Shown: positions 53,379-63,467, counted from the stretch's first letter. The stretch: DNA of 64,000 nucleotides from Kineococcus aurantiacus (GCF_013409345.1 NZ_JACCBB010000001.1:372001-436000); one strand, 5' to 3'. A program made the numbers and translations. Notes: generated by a model from the letters alone, not told the origin.

Positions 53379-54527
53379 ATGAGCAGCACCGGTGCCCTTC
53401 CCGACGGCCTGCGGGTCCTCTTCGTCCAGGGGCACCTGCGGGAGAACGGCGGCCTGCGGGTGGTGCTGGACCTGGCCCGCCGCTTCGTGCGCGTCGGCGC
53501 CCCCACGACCGTCTTCGCCCTCGAGCGCGTCGAGGGCGTGGCCACGGCCGCGCCCGACCCCAGCGTCCGGCTCGTCTTCGGCGCCGACGCGCACGTCCCC
53601 ACCCCGCGCCGCCTGCCGCGCGAGGTGCTGCGCCTGGTCCGCGAGGCCCGCCGGCACGACGTCGTCGTCTCCGGCTCCGAGATCGGCCACGGCGTCCTGG
53701 CCGGCTGGCTGGCGGCCCGGCTGACCCGCACGCCCTTCGTGGTGCTGGCCCAGGGGGACCTGGACCAGGCGGTGCGGGCGTGGGTGCCGCCGCACCTGCG
53801 GCGCGTCACCCGGCTCGCCGACGCGCACGCCGACGCCACGATCTGCGTCTCCCCCGGCCTGGTGGAGGGCATCGTCACCAACGGCCAGCCCGCCGAGCGG
53901 GTGCACGTCGTCGTCAACGGCGTGGACGTCGACGGGCTGCGGACGCGGGCCGCGCAGCTGCCTGGCGCCGGGCGGGACGCGCGCCGCCCCCGCGTCGTCG
54001 CCCTCGGCCGGCTGACCCCGCACAAGGGCTTCGACCTGCTCGTGCGCGCCTCCGCGGCCGTCCGCGCCCAGGGCCTGGACCACGAGCTGGTCATCGCCGG
54101 GGAGGGCGACGAGCGCGGGGCGCTGGAACGGCTGGTCCGCGAGCTCGGCGCGGACCACGTCGCGCTGCCCGGCTTCACCGACCGGCCCGAGGGCGTGCTG
54201 TCCGGCGCGGACCTGTTCGTCTCCAGCTCCCGCACCGAGGCCATGCCGCTGACCCTGCTGGAGGCCCTGGCGCTGGGCACCCCCGTGGTGGCCACCGACT
54301 GCTCCGTGGGCAGCCGGATGCTGCTGGACGAGGGCCGGCTGGGGCGCCTGGTGGCCCCGGAGTCGGTGGAGGCGCTCGCCGGGGCCCTGGCCGACCACCT
54401 GCGCGACCCCGGCCCCCTGCGGGCCGCCGCGGCGCAGGGCCCGGGCTTCGCGCGGCGCTTCGACCCGTGGGCGCTGGCCCGGGACCACCTGGGGATCCTG
54501 GCGCGCACAGCCGCGCACGCGGCCTGA
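53379..54527 (+). CDS. GT4-family glycosyltransferase
   Basis: 382 aa, ATG. GT-B fold: VLFVQGHLRENGGLRVVLDLARRFVRVG (Gly loop), VVVSGSEIGHGVLAGWLAARL, ICVSPGLVEGIVTNGQPAERVHVVVNGVDVDGL, RVVALGRLTPHKGFDLLVRASAAV, and the donor-site E-x7-E motif in SSRTEAMPLTLLEALALGTPVVATD. Acceptor and sugar are not identifiable. It stands alone after the tRNA cluster and is convergent with an amidohydrolase gene; a capsule or exopolysaccharide role is possible but unsupported. Confidence 0.9.
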   Translation: MSSTGALPDGLRVLFVQGHLRENGGLRVVLDLARRFVRVGAPTTVFALERVEGVATAAPDPSVRLVFGADAHVPTPRRLPREVLRLVREARRHDVVVSGSEIGHGVLAGWLAARLTRTPFVVLAQGDLDQAVRAWVPPHLRRVTRLADAHADATICVSPGLVEGIVTNGQPAERVHVVVNGVDVDGLRTRAAQLPGAGRDARRPRVVALGRLTPHKGFDLLVRASAAVRAQGLDHELVIAGEGDERGALERLVRELGADHVALPGFTDRPEGVLSGADLFVSSSRTEAMPLTLLEALALGTPVVATDCSVGSRMLLDEGRLGRLVAPESVEALAGALADHLRDPGPLRAAAAQGPGFARRFDPWALARDHLGILARTAAHAA

Positions 54528-54549
54528 CCCCAGCCTCAGCCGTCCGGTC

Positions 54550-55698
54550 TCAGCGGGCCAGGGCCGGGACCACCCGGCGGGCGTTGCCCGCGTAGACCGC
54601 GGCCAGCACCTCGGGCTCGAGGTCGAGGCCCGAGACCGTCCATCGCCCCTGGTCCGGCTCCGGGCCGTAGTCGAAGGCCTCGTCGGCCGTCTCCAGGAGC
54701 CGGAACCAGCGGCTGACGGCCCCCGCCTCGAAGGGGAAGCTGTCGCTGCCCCACAGGACGCGGTCGGCGTGCCGGCGGACGAAGGCCGCCGCGGCGCGCG
54801 GCTGCCGGCCGAGCTCGGCCAGCCGCGCCCCGGTGTCGACGACGAGGTTGGGGTGGCGGTCCAGGACGTCGGAGACCCACTGCAGGTTCTCCGCCCAGCC
54901 CGCGACGTGCGCGCCGATGAACGTCGTGCCCGGGTGCGCCCCGACGAGGGACTCGAAGGCGTCCTGCAGCTCCCGGTGGGTCGGTACGCCCTTGCCGTGC
55001 CAGCTCCAGTCCGGGTGCCGGGTCAGCTCCTCCAGGCGCTCGTTGAAGCGGTCGACGGGACGGAAGAAGGCGGGCGGGTCCCCGATGTGCACCAGGACCG
55101 GCAGCCCGTGCTCCCCGGCGGCGTCGAAGACGTCCGCCAGGCGCGGGTCGTCGGGGCGCACGAGCGCGCCGGAGGCGTCGCGCTGCACCAGGCCCAGGTC
55201 CTTCCAGACCTTCAGGCCCGCGGCTCCGGCCCGCGCGGCCCGCTCCACCTGGGCGACCATGGCCCCGACGCCGGCCGGCCCGCGGGTGAGCAGGCTCCAG
55301 TCCACGTGCGCGAACGTCGCGAACCGGCCCGGGTGGGCCCGGTCGTAGCGGTCCAGGTTGGCCTCCAGCTCCTCCCCGGGCCGGCCGTCGAGGTTGACGA
55401 CCGCCGCCAGGTTCAGCTCGTCCATGCGCGCCAGCAGCGCGGGCACGTCCGGGGCCAGCCAGGCCCGCCCGTCCGTCAGCCAGCGGCCGAGGTGGTTGTG
55501 GGCGTCGACCGCGGGGACCGCGGCGCGGGGCACCTCGGTGGCGGGCAGGACGAGCTCGCTGCGCGGGCGGTAGGGGGCCAGGCGGCGGGTGCCCAGCCGC
55601 GCCCGCGCGGCGAGGTCCCGGGCGCGCCGGGTCCCGGCGGAGCGGAGGCGGTCGGGCAGGCCGGGGCTCGGGAGGTCCACCCGAACAGTCTCACCCAC
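54550..55698 (-). CDS. Amidohydrolase-2 family metal-dependent hydrolase
   Basis: 382 aa from GTG 55698 (GTG 55680 also possible). TIM-barrel features: first metal motif VDAHNHLG after a 60-residue lead, strand motifs NLDGRPGEELEANL, GLKVWKDLGL, PVLVHIGDPPAFF, FIGAHVAG and the final Asp in RVLWGSDSFPFEAG. The family contains decarboxylases and lactonases acting on aromatic or sugar acids; the substrate is unknown. The NHLG form of the usual HxH motif (H-N-H) is intact. Convergent with the GT4 gene. Confidence 0.87.
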   Translation of the reverse strand: MGETVRVDLPSPGLPDRLRSAGTRRARDLAARARLGTRRLAPYRPRSELVLPATEVPRAAVPAVDAHNHLGRWLTDGRAWLAPDVPALLARMDELNLAAVVNLDGRPGEELEANLDRYDRAHPGRFATFAHVDWSLLTRGPAGVGAMVAQVERAARAGAAGLKVWKDLGLVQRDASGALVRPDDPRLADVFDAAGEHGLPVLVHIGDPPAFFRPVDRFNERLEELTRHPDWSWHGKGVPTHRELQDAFESLVGAHPGTTFIGAHVAGWAENLQWVSDVLDRHPNLVVDTGARLAELGRQPRAAAAFVRRHADRVLWGSDSFPFEAGAVSRWFRLLETADEAFDYGPEPDQGRWTVSGLDLEPEVLAAVYAGNARRVVPALAR

Positions 55699-55768
55699 CC
55701 CCGGCGGGTCCCCGGGGGACGGGCACCCGGACGGAGCACGGGCCGCGGCGGGCCCTGCGGGCGCGGGG

Positions 55769-56785
55769 TCAGGGCACCCAGCGGCGGCGCTCGGCCGCCT
55801 GCAGCCGCGCGCTCTCGCGGGCGGCGGCCTTCGTCGGGTCCGGCCAGACCCGGTCGACCGCGGAGTTCAGGGCGGCGCCGATGAGCACGGTGATGGCCAG
55901 GAAGTAGAACCAGATGAGCACCACGACGGGCGCGGCCAGCGGTCCGTAGATGGAGGTCGAGGGCCCGGTCACCGAGTAGGACAGGGTCCGGCGCAGCACC
56001 CACGAGATGACGAGCCAGCCCACGAGGGCCAGCAGCGCGCCCGGGACGTCGCGCCACCAGCGCGAACGCACGGGCGTGGCCAGGTGGTAGAGCGTGGCGA
56101 GGCAGAACACGGACAGGACCAGCACCACGGGCCAGTACAGGGTCGTCAGCCAGCGGACGTTCGGCGGCAGCCACTCCCCCAGCAGCCGCGGGCCGACGAG
56201 GACGAGGGGCACGACGACGACCCCGACCAGGAGCGCCACGAGGTAGGTGGACAGCGACAGCAGGCGCGTTCGGACGATGCCGCGGTGCCCGCCGAGGCCG
56301 TACATGATCGCGATGGTGTCGACGTAGACGTTCAGGGCCCGCGACCCCGACCAGACGCTCACGGCGAACGCGAGGACGGTCAGGTCGGCGCGGCTGCCGG
56401 TGGTGACCGAGTCGAAGGTCGGCAGGATGACGTCGGCGATGGCTTGGGAGGTGAAGAAGGACTCGGTGACGCGGGTGAGCTGCCCGCGCGCGGCCTCGAC
56501 GTCGTCGGCGCCCAGCCACCGTCCCAGGAAGCCCAGGCTGGCCACGACCCCGAAGACCAGCGGGGGCAGCGACAGCAGGGCGAAGAAGCCCCCCTCGGCC
56601 GCCAGGCCCGTCACCCGGAACCGCATGCACGCCCCCACGGTGCCGGCGGCCAGCGCCCGCAGGTCCCGCCAGACCCGCGCCGCCGGGCCGGCCAGGCGGG
56701 CGGGGCGGGCGCTGCGGGGGGACGCGCCGCGGGGCGTCGCGGTGCTGAGCCGGTCGGTGCCGGTCTGCGGCGGTGCCTCGGCCAT
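55769..56785 (-). CDS. YihY/BrkB-family membrane protein
   Basis: 338 aa from ATG 56785 (GAGGAG upstream); a longer frame exists but lacks family similarity. Six or more membrane helices. Family features: GGFFALLSLPPLVFGVVASLGFLGRWLG near residues 65-90, VWSGSRALNVYVDTIAIMYG, then WRDVPGALLALVGWLVISWVLRRTL and YGPLAAPVVVLIWFYFLAITVLIGAALNS. Despite the old label ribonuclease BN, these are transport-like membrane proteins of unknown substrate. Confidence 0.9.
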   Translation of the reverse strand: MAEAPPQTGTDRLSTATPRGASPRSARPARLAGPAARVWRDLRALAAGTVGACMRFRVTGLAAEGGFFALLSLPPLVFGVVASLGFLGRWLGADDVEAARGQLTRVTESFFTSQAIADVILPTFDSVTTGSRADLTVLAFAVSVWSGSRALNVYVDTIAIMYGLGGHRGIVRTRLLSLSTYLVALLVGVVVVPLVLVGPRLLGEWLPPNVRWLTTLYWPVVLVLSVFCLATLYHLATPVRSRWWRDVPGALLALVGWLVISWVLRRTLSYSVTGPSTSIYGPLAAPVVVLIWFYFLAITVLIGAALNSAVDRVWPDPTKAAARESARLQAAERRRWVP

Positions 56786-56968
56786 GGTCTCCTCGTCCTC
56801 CCCGGCGCGGACCCGGTCACCCGGACGGGAGGGGTCCTGGGGCACCGGACCACGGTAGCCGCCGCGCCCGGCGGGGCCGGGCCGCCACTCCGGGAGGTGC
56901 ATCGGGGCCCCACCGGCCATGATGACGGGGCACCACCGCCCGCCCCGACCCGCTGGAGGACCCCCGCG

Positions 56969-59110
56969 ATGCAGATCTGGCCCGGACGCCCGTACCCCCT
57001 GGGCGCGACGTACGACGGGGCGGGGACGAACTTCGCGCTCTTCTCGGAGGTCGCCGAACGGGTCGAGCTGTGCCTGATCGCCGACGACGGGACGGAGCAG
57101 CGCATCGCGATGCCCGAGGTCGACGGCTTCGTCTGGCACGCCTACCTGCCCGCCGTCCAGCCCGGTCAGCGCTACGGCTACCGCGTGCACGGCCCCTTCC
57201 ACCCCGAGAGCGGCTCGCGCTGCCAGCCCGAGAAGCTGCTGCTGGACCCCTACGCCAAGGCCATCGAGGGTCAGGTCGACGGGGACGAGTCGCTGTTCTC
57301 CTACCACTTCGACCGCCCCGACGAGGTCAACGTCGAGGACAGCCTGGGGCACACGATGCTGTCGGTGGTCGTCAACCCCTACTTCGACTGGGGCAACGAC
57401 CGCCGCCCCGGCCACGAGTACCACGAGTCGGTCATCTACGAGGCCCACGTCAAGGGCCTGACGATGCTGCACCCGGACGTGCCCGAGGAGATCCGCGGCA
57501 CGTACGCCGCGATGGCCCACCCGGCCGTCATCGAGCACCTCACCGAGCTGGGCATCACCGCGGTCGAGCTCATGCCGGTCCACCAGTTCGTGCAGGACAC
57601 CCACCTGGTCGACAAGGGCCTGACGAACTACTGGGGCTACAACACCATCGGGTTCTTCGCCCCCCACAACGCCTATTCCTCCACCGGCCAGCGCGGCCAG
57701 CAGGTGCAGGAGTTTAAGTCGATGGTGCGGGCGCTGCACGAGGCGAACATCGAGGTCATCCTCGACGTCGTCTACAACCACACCGCCGAGGGCAACCACA
57801 TGGGCCCGACGCTGTGCTTCCGCGGCATCGACAACGAGGCCTACTACCGCCTCGTCGACGCCGACAAGAAGCACTACTTCGACACCACCGGCACGGGCAA
57901 CAGCCTGCTCATGCGGTCCCCGCACGTCCTGCAGCTCATCATGGACTCGCTGCGGTACTGGGTCACCGAGATGCACGTCGACGGCTTCCGCTTCGACCTC
58001 GCGGCGACCCTGGCCCGCCAGTTCCACGAGGTGGACCGGCTCAGCGCGTTCTTCGACCTCGTGCAGCAGGACCCGATCGTCTCCCAGGTCAAGCTCATCG
58101 CCGAACCGTGGGACGTCGGCGACGGCGGGTACCAGGTCGGCGGGTTCCCGCCGCTGTGGACGGAGTGGAACGGCAAGTACCGCGACGCCATCCGCGACTT
58201 CTGGCGCGGGGAGCCCAAGACCCTCGGCGAGTTCGCCAGCCGAATCAGCGGCTCCTCCGACCTCTACGAGCACTCCGGGCGCAAGCCCATCGCCAGCATC
58301 AACTTCGTCACCGCCCACGACGGTTTCACGATGCGGGACCTGGTGTCCTACAACGAGAAGCACAACGACGCCAACGGCGAGGGCGGCAACGACGGCGAGA
58401 GCCACAACCGTTCCTGGAACTGCGGGGTGGAGGGCGAGACCGACGACCGGGAGGTCATCGCGCTGCGCGCCCGCCAGCACCGCAACCTGCTGACGACGCT
58501 GCTGCTGTCCCAGGGCGTGCCGATGATCCTGCACGGCGACGAGCTGGGCCGGACCCAGCGGGGCAACAACAACGTCTACTGCCAGGACAACGAGCTGTCC
58601 TGGGTGGACTGGGACCTGTCCGACGCCCAGCGCGAGCTGCTGGCCTTCAGCCGGCGGATCGTGGCCCTGCGCCGGACCGAGGCCGTCTTCCAGCGCCGCC
58701 GCTTCTTCGCCGGTGACGCCGGCCGCGGCGGGGAGAGCGAGGTCGGCGACATCGAGTGGTTCTCCAGCGAGGGCACCGAGATGACCGACGCGGACTGGGC
58801 CGACCACTCCAACCGCACCGTCATGGTCTTCCTCAACGGGGAGGCGATCCCCGAGCCGGACCGACGCGGTGAGCGCATCGTGGGCGACTCCTTCCTGGTG
58901 CTGTGGAACCCCTGGCACGAGGCCGTGGAGTTCACGCTGCCGGAGAAGGCCTACGGCGACGGCTGGACCCCGCGCCTGGACACCGCCGACGACCAGGTCG
59001 GCATCGTCTCGATCTTCACCGAGGAGTCGGCGTTCTCGCCCGGCTCGAGGCTGCCCGTCGCGGCGCGCTCGGTGCTCGTGCTGGCCCGCGGCCCCCTGGG
59101 GGAGAAGTGA
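56969..59110 (+). CDS. glgX: Glycogen debranching enzyme GlgX/TreX
   Basis: 713 aa from ATG 56969 (GGAGG upstream). N-terminal CBM48 (GATYDGAGTNFALFSEVAERVELCLI), then the GH13 barrel: DVVYNHTAEG, nucleophile Asp343 in DGFRFDLA, acid Glu379 in LIAEPWD, Asp451 in TAHDGF. KGLTNYWGYNTIGFFAPH is typical of GlgX/TreX. It hydrolyses alpha-1,6 branches of (limit) glycogen to give linear maltodextrins for TreY. Next to treY with overlapping GTGA, so here the enzyme serves trehalose synthesis. Confidence 0.95.
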   Translation: MQIWPGRPYPLGATYDGAGTNFALFSEVAERVELCLIADDGTEQRIAMPEVDGFVWHAYLPAVQPGQRYGYRVHGPFHPESGSRCQPEKLLLDPYAKAIEGQVDGDESLFSYHFDRPDEVNVEDSLGHTMLSVVVNPYFDWGNDRRPGHEYHESVIYEAHVKGLTMLHPDVPEEIRGTYAAMAHPAVIEHLTELGITAVELMPVHQFVQDTHLVDKGLTNYWGYNTIGFFAPHNAYSSTGQRGQQVQEFKSMVRALHEANIEVILDVVYNHTAEGNHMGPTLCFRGIDNEAYYRLVDADKKHYFDTTGTGNSLLMRSPHVLQLIMDSLRYWVTEMHVDGFRFDLAATLARQFHEVDRLSAFFDLVQQDPIVSQVKLIAEPWDVGDGGYQVGGFPPLWTEWNGKYRDAIRDFWRGEPKTLGEFASRISGSSDLYEHSGRKPIASINFVTAHDGFTMRDLVSYNEKHNDANGEGGNDGESHNRSWNCGVEGETDDREVIALRARQHRNLLTTLLLSQGVPMILHGDELGRTQRGNNNVYCQDNELSWVDWDLSDAQRELLAFSRRIVALRRTEAVFQRRRFFAGDAGRGGESEVGDIEWFSSEGTEMTDADWADHSNRTVMVFLNGEAIPEPDRRGERIVGDSFLVLWNPWHEAVEFTLPEKAYGDGWTPRLDTADDQVGIVSIFTEESAFSPGSRLPVAARSVLVLARGPLGEK

Positions 59111-61572
59111 CGTACCGTCCCGCGGTGGTGCCCGTGAGCACCTACCGCCTGCAGATCCAGCCCGCCTTCACCTTCGACGACGCCGCCGCCCGGGCGCGCT
59201 ACCTGTCGGTGCTGGGGGTTTCGCACGCCTACCTGTCCCCCGTCCTGGCGCCCGCGAAGGGGTCGCAGCACGGCTACGACGTCGTCGACCACTCCCGGCT
59301 GAACCCCGAGGCGGGGGGCCGGGAGGCCTTCGACCGGCTCTCGCGGGAGCTGCGCGAGCACGGTCTGGGCGCGGTCGCGGACGTCGTGCCCAACCACGTG
59401 GCCGTGCCCACGCCCGCCAGCGACAACGCCCAGCTGTGGTCGGTGCTTCGCGAGGGCCCGAACTCCCCGTTCGCGTCGTGGTTCGACGTCGACTGGTCGG
59501 TGCCGGACCGGGCGATCCTCATGGCCGTCCTGGGCCAGCGCATCGGCCAGGTCCTGGCGGCGGGCGAGCTGTCGCTGGACACCTCCGGGGACGAGCCGGT
59601 GCTGCGCTACTACGACCACGTCTTCCCGGTCCGCCCGGGCACCGAGGCGCTGCCGCTGCAGGAGCTCGTGGACCGGCAGTGGTACCGGCTGGCGCACTGG
59701 CGGGTGGCCGACGAGGAGCTGAACTACCGCCGCTTCTTCGACGTCGACACCCTCGCGGCGATCCGCGTGGAGGACCCGGCGGTCTTCGACGCCTCGCACG
59801 CCCTGCTGCTGGAGCTGGTGCGCTCCGGGGACCTGCAGGGGCTGCGGATCGACCACCCGGACGGGCTGGCCGACCCCCGCGGGTACCTGGACCGGCTGGC
59901 CGCCGCGACCCGGGGCACCGGGGAGGACGGGTCCAGCGCGTGGGTCGTGGCCGAGAAGATCCTCGAGGGCGACGAGCTGCTGCCGCGCGACTGGGCCTGC
60001 GCGGGCACGACCGGCTACGACGCGCTGCAGCGCATCGGCGGGGTGTTCCTGGACCCCGCCGGCGCCGAGCCGCTGTCCACGCTGTACGCGGACCTGACCG
60101 GGCAGACCCGCCCGTTCGCCGCGATCGTCGAGGAGGCCAAGCGGGAGGTCGTCGAGCACGGCCTGTACGCCGAGGTCCACCGCCTGGTGGAGCTCCTCGC
60201 CGGCATCTGCCACGACGACGTCAACCTGCGCGACCACACCCGCCGCGGGCTGCACGAGGCCGTCGTGGAGCTGCTCGTGGCGATCGAGCAGTACCGCGCC
60301 TACGTGGTGCCCGGCGAGCCCGCCCCGCCGGAGGCGGTCGCCGTCCTGGAGCACGCCGCCGACACCGCACGCACGCGGCTGCCCGCCGAGCGGCACGACA
60401 CCCTGGCCGTCGTGGTGGACCTGGCGCTGGGGCGGGCCGCCCGCCAGGACCCGCGGGCCGCCGAGTTCGTGGTCCGGTTCCAGCAGACGTGCGGGCCGGT
60501 CATGGCCAAGGGCATCGAGGACACGTCGTTCTACCGCTGGTTCCGGCTCAGCTCGCTCAACGAGGTGGGCGGGGAGCCGACCCGCTTCGGGATCTCCCCG
60601 GAGGAGTTCCACGCCTACGCCGCCCGCTGCGCGCGGGACTGGCCGGCGACCATGACGACCCTGTCGACGCACGACACCAAGCGCAGCGAGGACGTGCGGG
60701 CCCGGCTGTCGGTGCTCTCGGAGTTCACCGAGGAGTGGGCCGCGGCCGTCGCGTCGTGGCGCGAGCTGGCCGGTGAGCACCGGGCCGCCGAGCTGGACGC
60801 GCGCACCGAGGTGCTCATCTGGCAGACGCTGTTCGGGACGTGGAGGGCCTCGGGACCGATCACGGCCGAGCGCCTGCTGGGGTACCTGCAGAAGGCGACC
60901 CGGGAGGCCAAGGACCACACGACGTGGACGGCTCCGGACGAGGCCTACGAGGCCGCCGTCGAGCGGTTCGCGACAGGGGTCCTCGGGGACCGGGCGGTGC
61001 TGGACGCGGTCGGGGAGTTCGTCGAGCTGACGGCCGCGGCGGCGCGGGTGGCGGTGCTGGGCCAGAAGTTCGTGCAGCTGGCGATGCCGGGCGTGCCGGA
61101 CGTCTACCAGGGCACCGAGCTGGTCGACCTGTCGCTGGTCGACCCGGACAACCGCCGGCCCGTGGACTACGCCGGGCGGCAGGAGCGGCTGGCGGCGCTG
61201 GACGCCGACGGCGCCCCGCGCGACCTGGACGACGAGAAGCTGCTGGTCGTCTCGCGCACGCTGCGGGCCCGCCGGGACGACCCGTCGTGGTCGGTCGGCG
61301 GGGAGTACTCCCCCGTCCCGACCTCGACGGGCAACGCGCTGGCCTTCGCGCGCGGGCCGGTGCACTCCCCGTCGGTGGTGGCGGTCGCGACGCGGCTGCC
61401 GGTGTCGCTGGAGCGCAACGGCGGCTGGGGCGAGCACGCGCTGACGCTGCCGGAGGGCTCGTGGCGCAACGCCTTCGACGGCTCGCGGTTCGAGGGCGGG
61501 TCGGTGCGCGTGGCCGAGCTGCTCGACGGGCTGCCGGTCGCCCTCCTGGTGCGCGAGGCCGAGCAGGGCTGA
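59107..61572 (+). CDS. treY: Malto-oligosyltrehalose synthase TreY
   Basis: 821 aa; GTG overlaps the glgX stop. GH13 with starting motif VPVSTYRLQIQPAFTFDDAAARARYLSVLGVSHAYLSPVL, nucleophile Asp249 in LRIDHPDGLADP, acid Glu283 in VVAEKILEGDE, Asp523 in STHDTKRSEDVRARL, and ARLxxLGQKFVQLAMPGVPDVYQGTEL near the end. It rearranges the reducing-end alpha-1,4 bond of maltodextrin to alpha,alpha-1,1. Length (800-850 aa) is normal. A strong hairpin separates it from treZ. Confidence 0.95.
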   Translation: MTYRPAVVPVSTYRLQIQPAFTFDDAAARARYLSVLGVSHAYLSPVLAPAKGSQHGYDVVDHSRLNPEAGGREAFDRLSRELREHGLGAVADVVPNHVAVPTPASDNAQLWSVLREGPNSPFASWFDVDWSVPDRAILMAVLGQRIGQVLAAGELSLDTSGDEPVLRYYDHVFPVRPGTEALPLQELVDRQWYRLAHWRVADEELNYRRFFDVDTLAAIRVEDPAVFDASHALLLELVRSGDLQGLRIDHPDGLADPRGYLDRLAAATRGTGEDGSSAWVVAEKILEGDELLPRDWACAGTTGYDALQRIGGVFLDPAGAEPLSTLYADLTGQTRPFAAIVEEAKREVVEHGLYAEVHRLVELLAGICHDDVNLRDHTRRGLHEAVVELLVAIEQYRAYVVPGEPAPPEAVAVLEHAADTARTRLPAERHDTLAVVVDLALGRAARQDPRAAEFVVRFQQTCGPVMAKGIEDTSFYRWFRLSSLNEVGGEPTRFGISPEEFHAYAARCARDWPATMTTLSTHDTKRSEDVRARLSVLSEFTEEWAAAVASWRELAGEHRAAELDARTEVLIWQTLFGTWRASGPITAERLLGYLQKATREAKDHTTWTAPDEAYEAAVERFATGVLGDRAVLDAVGEFVELTAAAARVAVLGQKFVQLAMPGVPDVYQGTELVDLSLVDPDNRRPVDYAGRQERLAALDADGAPRDLDDEKLLVVSRTLRARRDDPSWSVGGEYSPVPTSTGNALAFARGPVHSPSVVAVATRLPVSLERNGGWGEHALTLPEGSWRNAFDGSRFEGGSVRVAELLDGLPVALLVREAEQG

Positions 61573-61583
61573 GGCGTTCGGCG

Positions 61584-61619
61584 GGGAGGGGCCTGGACGT
61601 CTTCGTCCAGGCCCCTCCC
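61584..61619 (+). terminator. Perfect hairpin between treY and treZ
   Basis: 16-bp perfect stem (61584-61599 with 61604-61619), TCTT loop, 11 bp past the treY stop. It should terminate most glgX-treY transcripts, so treZ probably needs its own promoter in the 93 bp that follow. That stretch has three 8-bp direct repeats (CCCCCGTG type, 61646-61669). Confidence 0.75.
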
Positions 61620-61712
61620 GTCGTGGGTCCCGCGGCGACACGGGTCCCCCGTACCCCCGTGCCCCCGTGGTCCCGAGTCGCCGTGCGGCCCGGCGTCCGG
61701 GAGGGTGTGCCC

Positions 61713-63467
61713 ATGCAGTTCGGAGTGTGGGCGCCGCGTGCGCAGACGGTGGAGCTCGTCCTCGGCACGGGCGGGGACGCGACGACGATCCCGATGGGAC
61801 GCAGCGGCTCCCCCCGCGAGGGGTGGTGGACGGCCGAGGCCGAGGGGGCCGCCGGGACGCGGTACGCGTTCCGGCTCGACGGCGGCGACCCGCGCCCCGA
61901 CCCGCGGTCGGGCTGGCAGCCCGACGGCGTGCACGGGCCCAGCGCCGTCGTGGACCCCTCCGCCTTCGGCTGGACCGACGCCGGCTGGACCGGGCGCGAC
62001 GTGCACGGGGCGGTGTTCTACGAGCTGCACGTCGGCACCTTCACCGAGGAGGGCACCTTCGCGGCGGCCGCGGAGCACCTGGACCACCTGGTCGACCTGG
62101 GGGTCGAGGTCGTCGAGGTGCTGCCCGTCTCGGCGTGGGACGGGCCGTGGAACTGGGGGTACGACGGGGTCGCCCCGTACGCCGTGCACCACGAGTACGG
62201 CGGCCCGCAGGGTTTCGCCGCGTTCGTCGACGCCTGCCACGCCAAGGGCCTGGCGGTGGCCCTGGACTGCGTCTACAACCACCTGGGCCCCAGCGGGAAC
62301 TACCTGGGCGAGTTCGGCCCCTACTTCACCGACAAGCACGACACGCCGTGGGGTGCGGCGGTCAACCTCGACGACGACGGGTCGGTGGAGGTGCGGCGCT
62401 GGATCGTGGACAACGCGCTGCGCTGGTTCCGCGACTTCCACGTCGACGCCCTGCGGCTGGACGCCGTGCACGCGCTCGTCGACGACTCCCCCCGGCACGT
62501 CCTGCAGCAGCTGGCCGACGAGACCGCGGACCTGGCCGGGGAACTGGGCCGCCCGCTGGGGCTGGTCGCCGAGTCCGACCTCAACGACGCCGTCATGGTG
62601 ACCCCCACCGCGCAGGGCGGGCGGGGCATGACCGCGCAGTGGGACGACGACGTCCACCACGCGCTGCACGCCTGGCTGACCGGGGAGCGGCAGGGCTACT
62701 ACGCCGACTTCGGCGACCCCGAGGTCGTCAAGACGGTCTTCGAGGAGGCGTTCTTCCACGCCGGGCGGTTCTCCACGTTCCGCGGGGAGGTGTGGGGCGC
62801 CCCCGTGGACCGCGCGCAGGTTCCCGGCACGGCGTTCCTGGGGTACCTGCAGACGCACGACCAGGTCGGCAACCGGGCCCTCGGCGACCGGATCGGGCAC
62901 CTGCTGTCCCCCGCCCGCCAGGCCGCCGGGGCGGCGCTGTACCTGCTGGGGCCCTTCACCCCCATGGTGTTCATGGGCGAGGAGTGGAACGCCTCGACGA
63001 AGTGGCAGTTCTTCACGAGCTTCCCCGACCCCGAACTGGGCAAGGCGGTCAGCGAGGGCCGGCGCGGGGAGTTCGGCCAGCACGGCTGGGACGCCGAGGA
63101 CGTGCCGGACCCGCAGGACCCGGCGACGCGGGAGAACTCCGTCCTGCGCTGGGACGAGGTCGCCGAGCCGGAGCACGCACGGGTCCTGGACTGGTACCGG
63201 TCGCTGACGGCGCTGCGCCGGGAACTGCCGGCGTTCACCGACCTGCGCGAGGTGCGGGTCGACGTGGCCGGCAACGCCCTGGTCCTGCACCGCGGTGACG
63301 TCCGCGTCGTCGTGACGCTCGGCGCGGGCGCGGACGTGGAGGTCGAGGGCACCCCGGTGGAGGTCCTGGCCTCCTTCACCGACGGCCCGGCGCCGGAACT
63401 GCTCGGCGAGGGGGTCCGGACGGCGGCGGAGGCCGTCGTCGTCGTGCGGGTGGCCACGGCGGCGTGA
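61713..63467 (+). CDS. treZ: Malto-oligosyltrehalose trehalohydrolase TreZ
   Basis: 584 aa from ATG 61713 (GGGAGGG seven nt upstream; GTG 61707 is less likely). N-terminal beta-sandwich (FGVWAPRAQTVELVL), then GH13: YELHVGTFTEEGTFAAAAEHLDHLVDLGV, DCVYNHLGPSGNYL, nucleophile Asp250 in ALRLDAVH, acid Glu287 in VAESDLND, Asp383 in QTHDQVGNR, and MVFMGEEWNASTKWQFFTSF, a TreZ signature. It releases free trehalose from the product of TreY. The next gene overlaps its stop (GTGA). Confidence 0.95.
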   Translation: MQFGVWAPRAQTVELVLGTGGDATTIPMGRSGSPREGWWTAEAEGAAGTRYAFRLDGGDPRPDPRSGWQPDGVHGPSAVVDPSAFGWTDAGWTGRDVHGAVFYELHVGTFTEEGTFAAAAEHLDHLVDLGVEVVEVLPVSAWDGPWNWGYDGVAPYAVHHEYGGPQGFAAFVDACHAKGLAVALDCVYNHLGPSGNYLGEFGPYFTDKHDTPWGAAVNLDDDGSVEVRRWIVDNALRWFRDFHVDALRLDAVHALVDDSPRHVLQQLADETADLAGELGRPLGLVAESDLNDAVMVTPTAQGGRGMTAQWDDDVHHALHAWLTGERQGYYADFGDPEVVKTVFEEAFFHAGRFSTFRGEVWGAPVDRAQVPGTAFLGYLQTHDQVGNRALGDRIGHLLSPARQAAGAALYLLGPFTPMVFMGEEWNASTKWQFFTSFPDPELGKAVSEGRRGEFGQHGWDAEDVPDPQDPATRENSVLRWDEVAEPEHARVLDWYRSLTALRRELPAFTDLREVRVDVAGNALVLHRGDVRVVVTLGAGADVEVEGTPVEVLASFTDGPAPELLGEGVRTAAEAVVVVRVATAA

